Under the pieces are notes generated by a model, which had not been told where the DNA came from, made no database searches, and saw only the letters and a program-made list of their open reading frames with translations. 32,454 bases of DNA from Cyanobacteriota bacterium (GTDB lineage: Bacteria; Cyanobacteriota; Cyanobacteriia; Cyanobacteriales; Microcoleaceae): contig JANYGO010000265.1 in NCBI GenBank assembly GCA_025362325.1, positions 1-32,454 on the forward strand, in the 5' to 3' direction. This document shows positions 8,495 to 17,420 of this stretch, one piece after another (positions within the stretch are counted from its first letter, which is position 1; each line of letters begins with the position of its first letter). The translations under genes and the position numbers were made by a program.

Positions 8495-10672
8495 TCAGAT
8501 TTTACACAACTTTTCAAACACCCCATACATATCACCAGCAAACTTTTTCGGATTCCACAGCGGCGACAAATTGGCTGCGTCTTTAGACTTAACCAACTGT
8601 GCTTTAATTGCATTTCTAAATTCACCATCTTTACCCAATTTTACACCCAATTCCACATATTCCGCCCAAGACCAAGCCGCGCCAGTTTCCATCCCCAAAA
8701 CCTGCAAAAACGAATAACCCATTCTCGACAAAAATTGCTCTCCGGTACGAGTCACCACAGGCAAATTAAACCACAAAGCCTCTAAAGTGTGAGTTCCTCC
8801 ATTGTAAGGATAAGAATCCAACAAAACATCTGCCAGCAAATAGACAATTCTGTGTTCTTCCTCCGTAGCAAATCTAGGCAGAAACTTAATCCGATGCTTG
8901 CTGACTCCTTCAGCTTCGCAAGCTTGGTGATACGCACCCTCAAACACCGCAGCATCGCCCAAAGCTTTGTGAATTAAGATACTGTTCGGCACTTGTTTGA
9001 GAATCGCAACTTGTGCTTTTACTAAGTCGGAATTGAATTTTCTGCCGGGAGCGACGCACAGGTAAACAATCTGATCCAAACCGATCCGATTCGACTTTCT
9101 TAATACCGCTGGATCTACTCCATACCTCTGAAAACCTGACACCGCAACAAACGAATCTGGCATCCTAATTAACTGCTCGTCATAATATTTTTCCCTACCT
9201 GCTGGGTGCGAGTGCCAGTCTGTGAGAAAATAATTTTCTGAGGATATGTAAGGAGCATCAAATCCGAGCCAAGAAATACAAACTGGCGCGGGTTTTTGGT
9301 AGAGAATCTCAGCGTGAACTGGTACACTGAGAGAATCTAAATCGACTAAAACATCTAATTCATCTTGCTGAATTTGGTTGACAATTTCTGCGGAATTGGC
9401 AAGTCCGCTGGGGTAATTTTGCGGGAAAGTCAGTTTGCCGAAACTGGCAAATTGCTGAGTGCGATCGTCGGGAGTAATTCTTTCAGAAGCGTATAAATAC
9501 ACATTAGGCGTGATGTCGGACAATTCGCGAATGATGTCAGCGCTGCACCAACCTACAGAATGGCGGCTGAAGTGATTGGACAAAAAACCGATTTTTAACT
9601 GACTACCTGGGGCTTTTGGTTTGTAACTGTAATTTGCGGGTTGAGAAAAATTAGGTTTGATACATTTTTCGATGTACTTTTGGGCAATTAATCTGTAAAG
9701 TTTAGAGTTGGCTGCCAAGTCATCTCGCACATAGGGTGTGCTGAATAAGAAGTTTGCATAAAGCGATTTAATTTCTACCGAACTCGCCGTTTCTAAGTTA
9801 TTCTGCAAGTACAATTCTAGTTCTAAAAATCGATCGCCCGCAATTTGATTCAATCCTGAGACTTGATAGGTGCTGACGAAGTAAATCGCCGTCATAATCG
9901 GATCGGTTTCGGCACACATTTGGCTGTATTTGTGAACAGCTTGCCGCGCGGCTGCTAAATCGCTAGTATCTCTGAGGATGCCGCACAAATGTTGGTGGGC
10001 TGCAATAAAATCCGGTTTAATTTCTAGGGCTTTTTGCAGGTTGGGTATCGCCTCTTTAAACTTGCCCTGGTGGCGCAAAATTATGCCAATTTGACAGTAT
10101 GCTTCGGGTAAATCGGGTTTGAAAGCGATCGCCCGTTGCCATGCAGCCACAGCCTCATCTAACTTCCCTTGCCGCGCTAATTTATCGCCTAAATTTATGT
10201 GAAAATCTACCTGAGCCAGATGGGGATTGAGTTCGAGAGCTTTTTGCTCGTATGCGGACGCTGCATCCGACTGCCCTTGTTGCTTGAGTGCGCCTGCCAA
10301 ATTCCAGTAAGCAGCAGCCAAAGTTGGTTTAAGTTCGATCGCCTTTTGGTAATTGACAATCGCCTCCAACAAATGCCCTTGCTTGTAGAGCATACTCCCC
10401 AAATTAGCATAGGCCTCAGCAAAATCGGGATTCAGGGCGATCGCCTCCGAATAAAACCGCATCGCTTCCTCAATTTGCCCGCTTGCTTGCTGCACGTTAC
10501 CCATTGTCACGTAAGCCGCCGCCCAATCCGGTTGCAATTCCAGAGCTCGGCGACAAGCAGCGACGGCTGCTGCTAAATTGCCTTGGGAGTAATAGGTTTC
10601 TGCAACGACAGTCAGCGATGCAGCATCTTCAAATTGGGGTGTTTCTGATTGGTTGCGAAAATCGGAATTCAT
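8495..10672 (-). CDS. TPR-repeat, SPINDLY/OGT-type (GT41-like) glycosyltransferase, 725 aa
   Basis: Likely transfers a sugar from a nucleotide sugar to protein or another acceptor. About seven TPR units of 34 residues cover residues 20-270 (repeating pattern AYxNLGxxLxxQGxxxEAIxxYQKAIELKP). The C-terminal half (about 370-720) carries the O-GlcNAc-transferase-like catalytic region: LKIGFLSNHFSRHSVGW, PVCISWLGFDAPYISSENY, and the late motif DSYPYNGGTHTLEALWFNLP followed by GEQFLSRMGYSFLQVLG. His in HFSRHS matches the conserved H of the family. The start ATG at 10672 gives MNSDFRNQSETP; the frame is open a further 38 codons, but those overlap the divergent muramidase gene. In cyanobacteria such genes are common and targets are mostly unknown. 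Confidence 0.9.
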   Translation of the reverse strand: MNSDFRNQSETPQFEDAASLTVVAETYYSQGNLAAAVAACRRALELQPDWAAAYVTMGNVQQASGQIEEAMRFYSEAIALNPDFAEAYANLGSMLYKQGHLLEAIVNYQKAIELKPTLAAAYWNLAGALKQQGQSDAASAYEQKALELNPHLAQVDFHINLGDKLARQGKLDEAVAAWQRAIAFKPDLPEAYCQIGIILRHQGKFKEAIPNLQKALEIKPDFIAAHQHLCGILRDTSDLAAARQAVHKYSQMCAETDPIMTAIYFVSTYQVSGLNQIAGDRFLELELYLQNNLETASSVEIKSLYANFLFSTPYVRDDLAANSKLYRLIAQKYIEKCIKPNFSQPANYSYKPKAPGSQLKIGFLSNHFSRHSVGWCSADIIRELSDITPNVYLYASERITPDDRTQQFASFGKLTFPQNYPSGLANSAEIVNQIQQDELDVLVDLDSLSVPVHAEILYQKPAPVCISWLGFDAPYISSENYFLTDWHSHPAGREKYYDEQLIRMPDSFVAVSGFQRYGVDPAVLRKSNRIGLDQIVYLCVAPGRKFNSDLVKAQVAILKQVPNSILIHKALGDAAVFEGAYHQACEAEGVSKHRIKFLPRFATEEEHRIVYLLADVLLDSYPYNGGTHTLEALWFNLPVVTRTGEQFLSRMGYSFLQVLGMETGAAWSWAEYVELGVKLGKDGEFRNAIKAQLVKSKDAANLSPLWNPKKFAGDMYGVFEKLCKI

Positions 10673-10771
10673 TTGGCGGCCTATCTGTGCTATCAAGTTA
10701 AAGGTTGAATCTAGATTAATTTGCAGAGTAGCAGTTTTAGCGGAACTACGGGCGATCGTCACAGAGAATTT

Positions 10772-11437
10772 ATGAGCGACAAGCAAGCTTTAGGGCGCCA
10801 ACATCACATCAAGTGGAAACCAAACCTTATGCTGGGGATACTCTTGTTAGCCTTGGCAATCCCCTTACCCTTTGCCCAAAAGACTCTCGCACAACAGCAA
10901 ACAGCCAACTTTCGGCAGCGAGTATTTCAAACAGCGCTTTATTTCACCTTATATTTTGAGGGTGGCTTCAGCAATCACCCCGCAGATAAGGGCGGTAGAA
11001 CTTATCGGGGCATCCTGCAAACAGAATACGACTCCTACCGCTACAGTCGCGGGCTGCCGCCCCTCGACGTGACGCAGATGTCGGAAGCAGAGCTCCTAGA
11101 AATTTATAAATATTACTGGGATTCGAGCCTTTCGGGCACGATGCAGCCCGCTTTGGCGATCGTCATGTTTGACACTGCTGTTAATTTCGGCATCAACAAT
11201 TCTATTACATTTTTGCAGCAAGCTTTAGGATTGCCGCAAAGCGGCATTTTTGACGCGCGCACCAGGGAAGCGCTGAAAGCCGCTAACAACAAAAATACAG
11301 CGCTGCAAATGATTAACGAACGGATTATTTACCGCTACAAACGGGTGCAGGAAGATCCGAGTCAAATGGCTTTTTTTCGGGGGTGGTTGAGCCGCGATTA
11401 CAGTTTGTGGGGCTACGTGAATAAGATTAAAAATTAA
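10772..11437 (+). CDS. Exported GH108-type N-acetylmuramidase, 221 aa
   Basis: Predicted peptidoglycan hydrolase acting outside the inner membrane. Residues 1-40 look like a signal sequence: charged start, hydrophobic core LMLGILLLALAIPLPFA, likely cleavage after TLA at residue 40. The catalytic region follows with FEGGFSNHPADKGGRTYRG, where Glu63 in the EGG motif is the expected acid. The C-terminal part (FDTAVNFGINNSITFLQQALG) matches the predicted peptidoglycan-binding half usually paired with this domain. The ATG at 10772 is chosen because it begins the signal peptide; an upstream TTG would add 17 unlikely residues. It is transcribed divergently from the glycosyltransferase, with 99 bases between the two starts. 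Such proteins are often phage-like or used in wall remodelling; no phage genes lie nearby. Confidence 0.88.
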   Translation: MSDKQALGRQHHIKWKPNLMLGILLLALAIPLPFAQKTLAQQQTANFRQRVFQTALYFTLYFEGGFSNHPADKGGRTYRGILQTEYDSYRYSRGLPPLDVTQMSEAELLEIYKYYWDSSLSGTMQPALAIVMFDTAVNFGINNSITFLQQALGLPQSGIFDARTREALKAANNKNTALQMINERIIYRYKRVQEDPSQMAFFRGWLSRDYSLWGYVNKIKN

Positions 11438-11440
11438 GAA

Positions 11441-11470
11441 AAGACGGCGGTTGAAACCGCCCAGTCTTCT
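11441..11470 (+). terminator. Palindromic repeat/terminator after the muramidase (GCGGTTGAAACCGC family)
   Basis: AAGAC, GGCGGTT, loop GA, AACCGCC, GTCTT form a stem followed by CTTTT three bases past the stop codon, so it can act as an intrinsic terminator. The core GCGGTT-2nt-AACCGC recurs at 12999, 17301, 18701 and 18809, marking it as a mobile palindrome reused as a gene end. Confidence 0.7.
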
Positions 11471-11495
11471 TTTGCCCAAGTCCTGATTAAAAAAA

Positions 11496-11559
11496 ATCGT
11501 GAATTGACATTAACACATCAACCATTTGTCAAGTCAATTGAGTTCATAAAATTCACGAT
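11496..11559. promoter_or_regulatory. Inverted repeat upstream of the HTH-kinase gene
   Basis: Arms ATCGTGAATT (11496-11505) and AATTCACGAT (11550-11559) are perfect complements about 140 bases before the kinase start. The inner bases TTGAC and GTCAA also pair in part. It may be an operator, a leader structure or another short element; no direct evidence separates these. Confidence 0.35.
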
Positions 11560-11697
11560 CTTGATTCATAAAAGTCATATTTATCAAGATATATTTCAAA
11601 ACTTTAAAAATTTCCTAAATTTAAACTAAACCGTCTATAACAGAAATATAAAAATAAAATGCGTAGCTGCTGTACAAGTAACTTAAGCCAGGAAACT

Positions 11698-12837
11698 ATG
11701 ACGGTAGAAGAAGCAATCATTTTTTTGGACAATCTGGTATACGAGCAAACTGAAAAACGCCTAACTCGGTTGCAACAGGCGATAATTCGAGGCGTTGTAG
11801 AGGGTTTGACGTACCAAGAAATCAAGGAAAACGATCCGATCGCCCGCGGTTACACAGTGTGCTACCTGGGGCGGTATGTCGGCTACAACTTGTGGAAAGA
11901 CCTCACCAAGGTACTGAAGCAAGCAGAAATTATTGGACAAGAAGAAAGAGTCGTCGGAGCAAATCTTTGGGACTGCATCATGAGAACTGTACAAAAAGGC
12001 ACACCACCAGCTAAATCTGCCGATCCGATCTTGCAAAAGCTGCTGCGGATGCGTTACCGAATCAGAGAACACTTAGTCAGCACCGAGTACAGCGATACGT
12101 ATTTGGCTGAAGATGAAAATTTGCCCGATCGACCTTTGTGCCTCGTCAAGCGCCTGAAAAGCCAGTCAGAGAAAACCAGCAAGCTATTCGATATAGAAAC
12201 GCGGGTGTTATATCGCCTCGGCCAAAACGATCGGATACCAGAATTGCTAGCTCGCTTTGAAGAAGACGGATATTTTTATTTAGTCTATCAATTCATCGAA
12301 GGGCAACCCATTTATCAAGAACTCATCGAAGGTCAACCCTGGGAAGAACATCAAGTTATTGCTTTGTTGAAAGATATCTTAGAAGTGCTGGTTTTCGTTC
12401 ACAAACAAAATGTAATTCACCGCGATTTGCACCCTCAAAACTTAATCAGGCGCGCATCAGACGGCAAGATTGTATTAATTGACTTTGGGGCAGTTAAAGA
12501 AATCAACACCTCGGAAAATAGCATCGGTCAAACCAAATCGCGCGGCGGTGGCACTCAGCAAGAGTACATTCCCCCCGAACAAGCCATCGGCTCGCCGAAA
12601 TTTTGCAGCGACATCTATGCTGTCGGGATCATCGGCATTCAAGCCTTGACAGGGATGCGGCCCAAACAACTCAGAGTCGATAATTTAGGCAATCTCATTT
12701 GGCAGAAAAATGCAACTGTCACCCCCGAGTTTGCTCGCGTTTTAGACCAGATGGTGCTGTACGCTTTCCCCCAGCGTTACCCCTCAGCAACCGAAGCAAT
12801 GCTCGCACTTCAACAGTTGGGAGTCAGTAGTCATTAG
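11698..12837 (+). CDS. vMAP-N-like HTH domain fused to a degenerate Ser/Thr protein kinase, 379 aa
   Basis: Residues 1-100 (MTVEEAIIFLDNLVYEQTEKRL, then AIIRGVVEGLTYQEI and YLGRYVGYNLWKDLTKVL) match the HTH module found at the N-terminus of vWA-MoxR-associated and related cyanobacterial signalling/conflict proteins. Residues 118-375 form a protein kinase: Lys151 in CLVKRLK, His241-Arg-Asp243 in HRDLHPQNLI, Asn248, Asp262-Phe-Gly and PPEQ as the APE equivalent. Two features are odd. The glycine-rich loop is missing (HLVSTEYSDTYLA has no Gly), and the usual Lys after HRDL is His245. Activity may be weak or lost. The ATG at 11698 is chosen for its AGGAAAC ribosome site; the frame extends upstream to 11659. 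The last residues (VSSH) are encoded by a heptamer repeat. Confidence 0.85.
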   Translation: MTVEEAIIFLDNLVYEQTEKRLTRLQQAIIRGVVEGLTYQEIKENDPIARGYTVCYLGRYVGYNLWKDLTKVLKQAEIIGQEERVVGANLWDCIMRTVQKGTPPAKSADPILQKLLRMRYRIREHLVSTEYSDTYLAEDENLPDRPLCLVKRLKSQSEKTSKLFDIETRVLYRLGQNDRIPELLARFEEDGYFYLVYQFIEGQPIYQELIEGQPWEEHQVIALLKDILEVLVFVHKQNVIHRDLHPQNLIRRASDGKIVLIDFGAVKEINTSENSIGQTKSRGGGTQQEYIPPEQAIGSPKFCSDIYAVGIIGIQALTGMRPKQLRVDNLGNLIWQKNATVTPEFARVLDQMVLYAFPQRYPSATEAMLALQQLGVSSH

Positions 12838-12902
12838 TCAGTAGTCATTAGTCCTGCCGTCATTAGTCAGTAGTCAGTAGTCAGTAGTCAGTAGTCATTA
12901 GT
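12822..12902. repeat. TAGTCAG/TAGTCAT heptamer array overlapping the kinase stop
   Basis: About ten heptamers of the types AGTCAGT and AGTCATT, interrupted once by CCTGCC. The array begins inside the kinase gene, supplies its stop codon (12835-12837) and continues downstream. Confidence 0.85.
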
Positions 12903-13449
12903 TAAAGAACGAAACCCAAGACCATTGATGTGAGATTTGATACCAAATCCGGCTTTAATACTCCCCTCTTTAGTCCGCTTGGAGTGGACTTTGTTTATGT
13001 AGACGCGGTTTCAACCGCCGAGTCTTATTTTTTGTGCCGTTAGCGCAGCCCGTCCCTGCGGAGTCTACGCCAATCAAGTCGATCGCACAATCCGCTACCA
13101 TTACCCCTCGAACGACTGAGTACAAACACTCGGCTGGGTGAATTAATCGGGCGATCGCTAATTTTCCCACAAGAAGGAAAAAGGCTGACAACTGAAGGCT
13201 GAAGGAATTTTTTGTTTTAACTAACAATCAAGAAAACTTATTGAATTCTGATGAATGCTTTCTAGATAAGAGCCTGCGACTTTCAGTTGACACTCTCTCT
13301 TAAGTTAGATAAGATAATTAGTATTTTATGGTGAGCAAGCAAGTTTAACAATATCTTCAGCAGCTTTGTATAGCTGGTAACAATATAAGTACAGTGTTGA
13401 TTGTTACCTTTGATACGTAGTAACCCACATAATTTGAGGGAGCGAGAAA
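12903..13449. other. Intergenic region with a palindromic repeat, no gene seen
   Basis: Contains a GCGGTTTCAACCGC-family copy at 12999-13026, preceded by a GTCCGCTTGGAGTGGAC hairpin at about 12974-12990. Otherwise it is AT-rich, and no open frame looks like a protein. The last 100 bases presumably carry the histidine kinase promoter. Confidence 0.5.
12999..13026. repeat. GCGGTTTCAACCGC-family palindrome
   Basis: GTAGACGCGGTTTCAACCGC followed by CGAGTCTT, the same element as at 18809-18836, including the flanking TTTGTTT.TGTAGAC on one side and AGTCTT on the other. Confidence 0.85.
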
Positions 13450-16400
13450 TTGAAAATTTTTCAACGAGTACAACGAGTGCAGCCGCCCTCAACCCCTATT
13501 GTTGCACTTCAGTCTTTTGCTAAAAAAGCTGGTATTGCAGTAATCGCGATCGGCTGTACAGTCATTTTGGGTTGGATATTCGACCTGCAACTCTTAAAAA
13601 GCATTCTGCCCGGACTCGTGACAATGAAAGCCAATACAGCCGTCTGCTTTATTTTGGGCGGGCTTTCTCTGTTCGTCCAACAGCGCAGCCACAGCGAATT
13701 AACAACAAGAAAACATCAAAAAAACTATAACTTTTTAAGTGGTAGCAGTTCATTTTTACTTATATTAATTAGCCTCCTCACCCTAGTCCAATATAGCTTT
13801 AATTTAGACTTAGGCATCGACCAACTGCTATTTAAAGAAGGTTACACCCTGACAAGCCTCTCAACACCGGGACGCATGGCACCAAATACTGCTGGTGCTT
13901 TTTTATTGCTGGGAACAGCCCAGTTGCTGCTGTCAGAACGCCGCCCTAAATACCTCCAGGTTCAAATCTTAAGCTGTTGTGCATTTTTAATTGCATTTCT
14001 GGGTTTTATCGGTTACATCTACGGCAAAGCTTTATTTTACCAAATTGGCGATCGTACAGGAATGGCTTTGCACACTTCCGCAGCATTTATGTTGCTGAGC
14101 CTCGGCATTTTATTTGCCAATCCCGAGCGAGGATTGATAGCAGTAATTGCCAGCGATCGCGCGGGCGGCGTTATGGCGAGGCGCTTGTTGCCGCAAGCGA
14201 TCGTTATCCCGCCTTTAGCGGGTTATTTCATCATTTCAGGAGATCGATTTCAAGCCTACGAACCCGAGCTAGGACTATCGCTGTTAAGCGTATTGAACGT
14301 AATTATTTTTACAGTTCTGATTTGGCAGAATGCGAAAACTCTCTGCACCGCAGACCGGAAGCGCTATCGAGCCCAACAGGGACTGATCAAAGCTAAATCC
14401 GACTTAGAAACTCAAGTTGAGAAACGGACTCTCCAACTGCAACTCGTCAACGAGCAATTGCAGCAGCAAATTCTCGACTCTCAAGCAACAGAGCAGGTGC
14501 TCCAAAAAAACTATAACCTGTTGCTGACAGTTATAAACAGTACGCCGACAGCCCTATTTGTCAAAGATATTCAGGGCCGATACATGATGCTCAACGCTGC
14601 GGGAGCGAGTATAATTGGCAAGTCTTTTGATGAGATTATCGGCAGAGATGACAGCGAGTTATTTCCGCCGGAAATTGCGGGCAATATTCGCAAAACCGAT
14701 CGCCCACTTATGACAGCGGGAACAACGCAAGTGATGGAAGAAGAACTGCCAGTCCAAGGAAAATTGCGGACATTTCTTTCGACAAAAAGCGCTTACCGGG
14801 ACGGGCAAGGAAATATCAGCGGTATAGTTAGCATCGCGCGGGATATTACTGAGAGCAAACAAGCCGAAATCGCCAACAGAAGTCTGGCAGCAATTCTGGA
14901 AGCAACGCCGGATTTTGTAGGTATCTGCGACCTCGAAGGACAGGCTGTTTACATCAACAAAGCAGGCAGAAAAATGATGGGTATCGACGAAAACGAAGAT
15001 ATATCTCACAGACAAGTTGGAGAATTCTCGGCAGCGTCAGCCCGCAGCACATTGAAAGGCGCGATCGCCACCGCTATTTCTGAGGGCGTTTGGAGCGGAG
15101 AAACAACCTTCGTGTCAGCATCGGGCCTCGAAATTCCCGTCAGCCAAGTCATCATCTCCCACTCAGCACCAGACGGCCAACTCGAATACATTTCAACGAT
15201 CGCCCGCGACATCAGCGATCGCAAACAAGCTGAACAAGCGCTGCAACTTTCTCAAGCTCGTTTCGCCGGCATTGTAGAAATTGCCGACGACGCGATTATT
15301 TCCGTAGATGCTGACCAAAAAATTATCCTGTTCAACCAAGGTGCAGAACAGATTTTTGGGTGGAATGCTGCGGAGGCGATCGGGCAATCCCTGAACCTGC
15401 TGTTGCCCGAAGCTTTTGTCGCGACTCACAGCCACCTCGTCAGTAATTTCGGCGTCGCTGTTAAACAAGCCCGAAAAATGGGCAACCGCAAAGAAATTTT
15501 AGGGCGCCGCCGAGACGGTACGGAATTTCCCGCCGAAGCTTCTATTTCCAAACTCGAAGTTGCAGGCGAAATCCTATTCACAGCTATTTTGCGCGACGTG
15601 ACAGCCAGCCGAGAAGCCGAAGAATTGGTGCGTCTGAGCGAGGAAAGATACCGATCGCTGGCAATGGCCACCGCACAGATGGTTTGGATGACAGACGCTA
15701 ACGGAATCGCCGAGAGACCTCAGCCTGATTGGATAGCTTATACGGGCTTGAGTTCTCAAGACAAGGACTACTGGATAAAATCAGTGCACCCAGAAGATCG
15801 CGATCGCACAATACAAGCTTGGATGCGCGCAGTCGAAGCAAAAAGTCTCTACGAAGTCGAGCACCGCTTGCGGGCCGCAGACGGCAGCTACAGACACTTT
15901 TGGGTGCGCGCCGTCCCCGTTTTGGAAGCCGGCGGCAGTATTCGCGAATGGGTGGGAACTCACACCGACATTAGCGATCGGGTGCAAGTTTTGGCAACGA
16001 TGGAACAATCAGCCGCACAATATCGATCCCAAGCAGTCCAGCTCGAAAAAGCTCTCCGCGACTTGCACCAAGCTCAAACTCAACTAATCCAAACCGAAAA
16101 AATCTCTTCACTCGGCCAGCTAGTCGCCGGAGTCGCCCACGAAATTAACAACCCGATTAGCTTCATTTACGGCAACATCACCCACGCCAGCGAATACACC
16201 ACAGACTTGCTCAGTTTGCTCCACCTTTACCAGGAAAAATACCCAAATCCCCTCCCGGAAATTGCCGAAGCAACGGAAGATATGGAAATCGACTTCTTAA
16301 TGGCCGACTTTCCGAAGATTTTGGAATCAATGAAAGTAGGAGCCGATCGCATCCGCGACTTAGTTGTATCCTTGCGGAACTTTTCGCGACTCGACGAATC

Positions 16401-16956
16401 GCAGATGAAGCTAGTAGACATTCACGAAGGAATCGACAGCACTTTGCTAATTTTGCAGCACCGACTCAAAGCTAATGCAGGTCGTCCGGCTATTAAGATT
16501 ATCAAAGAATACGGCAACTTTCCAAAAGTCGAGTGCTATCCAAGTCAGCTCAATCAAGTATTTATGAATCTTATAGCAAATGCGATCGACGCCCTGGAAG
16601 AATACAACAGCCAGCGTTCTTCCCAAGAAATATATGCTCATCCCAACACAATTCGGATTAGCACCAGCGCGAATTCAGACACAGCAACAATTCGGATAGC
16701 CGACAGCGGGATGGGAATGAATCAAGAAGTCATTAGCAAGTTGTTCGACCCATTTTTTACTACTAAACCAGTCGGTAAAGGCACCGGATTGGGACTGTCA
16801 ATCAGCTATCAGATTATAGTGGAAAAACACCAAGGCAAATTGCAGTGTGTTTCCGCGCCCGGAGAAGGTGCAGAGTTTATCCTAGAGATTCCGATTTCCC
16901 AGAAAGTATTAGCAGTGGCGACGGAAAACATAAAGGAAATGGTCATTAGTCATTAG
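13450..16956 (+). CDS. Membrane-anchored multi-PAS sensor histidine kinase, 1168 aa
   Basis: Two-component sensor kinase. Residues 1-305 contain about eight hydrophobic segments (for example AGIAVIAIGCTVILGWIF, ANTAVCFILGGLSLFV, FLLILISLLTLVQYSF, IVIPPLAGYFII) and form an integral-membrane input domain of a kind common in cyanobacterial kinases. A coiled coil (325-350) and four PAS modules follow (about 354-473, 474-595, 600-723, 732-843). The phosphoacceptor is His897 in AGVAHEINNP. The HATPase has NLIANAIDALE (~1040), DSGMGM (~1084), FDPFF and GKGTGLGL (~1109). There is no receiver domain and no regulator gene beside it. The start is a TTG with GAGGGAGC just upstream; the first ATG would cut into the second membrane segment. 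The final VISH is encoded by a heptamer repeat that also provides the stop. Confidence 0.93.
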   Translation: MKIFQRVQRVQPPSTPIVALQSFAKKAGIAVIAIGCTVILGWIFDLQLLKSILPGLVTMKANTAVCFILGGLSLFVQQRSHSELTTRKHQKNYNFLSGSSSFLLILISLLTLVQYSFNLDLGIDQLLFKEGYTLTSLSTPGRMAPNTAGAFLLLGTAQLLLSERRPKYLQVQILSCCAFLIAFLGFIGYIYGKALFYQIGDRTGMALHTSAAFMLLSLGILFANPERGLIAVIASDRAGGVMARRLLPQAIVIPPLAGYFIISGDRFQAYEPELGLSLLSVLNVIIFTVLIWQNAKTLCTADRKRYRAQQGLIKAKSDLETQVEKRTLQLQLVNEQLQQQILDSQATEQVLQKNYNLLLTVINSTPTALFVKDIQGRYMMLNAAGASIIGKSFDEIIGRDDSELFPPEIAGNIRKTDRPLMTAGTTQVMEEELPVQGKLRTFLSTKSAYRDGQGNISGIVSIARDITESKQAEIANRSLAAILEATPDFVGICDLEGQAVYINKAGRKMMGIDENEDISHRQVGEFSAASARSTLKGAIATAISEGVWSGETTFVSASGLEIPVSQVIISHSAPDGQLEYISTIARDISDRKQAEQALQLSQARFAGIVEIADDAIISVDADQKIILFNQGAEQIFGWNAAEAIGQSLNLLLPEAFVATHSHLVSNFGVAVKQARKMGNRKEILGRRRDGTEFPAEASISKLEVAGEILFTAILRDVTASREAEELVRLSEERYRSLAMATAQMVWMTDANGIAERPQPDWIAYTGLSSQDKDYWIKSVHPEDRDRTIQAWMRAVEAKSLYEVEHRLRAADGSYRHFWVRAVPVLEAGGSIREWVGTHTDISDRVQVLATMEQSAAQYRSQAVQLEKALRDLHQAQTQLIQTEKISSLGQLVAGVAHEINNPISFIYGNITHASEYTTDLLSLLHLYQEKYPNPLPEIAEATEDMEIDFLMADFPKILESMKVGADRIRDLVVSLRNFSRLDESQMKLVDIHEGIDSTLLILQHRLKANAGRPAIKIIKEYGNFPKVECYPSQLNQVFMNLIANAIDALEEYNSQRSSQEIYAHPNTIRISTSANSDTATIRIADSGMGMNQEVISKLFDPFFTTKPVGKGTGLGLSISYQIIVEKHQGKLQCVSAPGEGAEFILEIPISQKVLAVATENIKEMVISH

Positions 16957-16976
16957 TCATCAGTCATTAGTCATTA
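16942..16976. repeat. Heptamer array (GTCATTA)x5 overlapping the histidine kinase stop
   Basis: Five units, four GTCATTA and one GTCATCA. The stop codon at 16954-16956 lies inside the second/third unit, so the gene's last four codons are repeat sequence. Confidence 0.88.
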
Positions 16977-17052
16977 GCATTTTGTAGGGGCGGGTTTAGC
17001 TAAGGATATATGATACAAATGACTAAAAAAAGGGCAAAACCCGCCCTCTTTC

Positions 17053-17193
17053 TCTTTCTCTTTCAGTCATGAGTCATTAGTTTCTGAGAGTCGCGCATGG
17101 GGCGAGAAACCCGGTTTCTACTCTTTCTTTCTCTTTCAGTCATGAGTCATTAGTTTCTGAGAGTCACGCATGGGGCGAGAAACCCGGTTTCTA
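17053..17193. repeat. 68-base direct duplication, 5-base spacer
   Basis: 17053-17120 and 17126-17193 are identical except for one base (G at 17093, A at 17166). Each copy ends with the palindrome AGAAACCCGGTTTCT, and a third, inverted-type copy of that palindrome (AGAAACCGGGTTTCT) lies at about 17231-17245. The near identity means a recent duplication. Confidence 0.9.
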
Positions 17194-17300
17194 CGAGTTT
17201 TGGCTTGAGTGACGAGAAATATACGCAGAAACCGGGTTTCTGAGGTACTTCTTCAGTCGGCGTCCGGCGTACTACCCTTCGGGAAGGCTAACACGTTTGT

Positions 17301-17325
17301 GTAGGCGCGGTTTCAACCGCCGTCT
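17301..17325. repeat. GCGGTTTCAACCGC-family palindrome
   Basis: GTAGGCGCGGTTTCAACCGC followed by CGTCT, preceded by GTTTGT. It is a shorter member of the dispersed family. Confidence 0.8.
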
Positions 17326-17420
17326 GCATCTCATCCCCGTCGCTCGATCGCCCAAAATCGCAATAATTCTTTACAATAACAGAGTAAATATAATTATTCA
17401 CTTAAAAAAACCCCTTGAAA

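Larger units (their letters stand above)
16977..17420. other. Repeat-filled intergenic region before the FAD hydroxylase
   Basis: Holds a GGGCGGGTTT.../...AAACCCGCCC inverted pair (about 16987-17045), a 68-base direct duplication (17053-17193), AGAAACCCGGTTTCT palindromes and one GCGGTTTCAACCGC copy (17301-17325). No gene was seen. The promoter of the hydroxylase must lie in the last 90 AT-rich bases. Confidence 0.55.

Noticed and set aside
8495-10786. Longer start for the glycosyltransferase at 10786
   Set aside because: The additional 38 residues would overlap the start of the divergent muramidase gene and do not resemble the TPR region.
12822-12902. Possible CRISPR-like array
   Set aside because: The units are contiguous 7-base tandem copies without spacers; this is an STRR-type array. 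No CRISPR repeat-spacer structure was found anywhere in the window.
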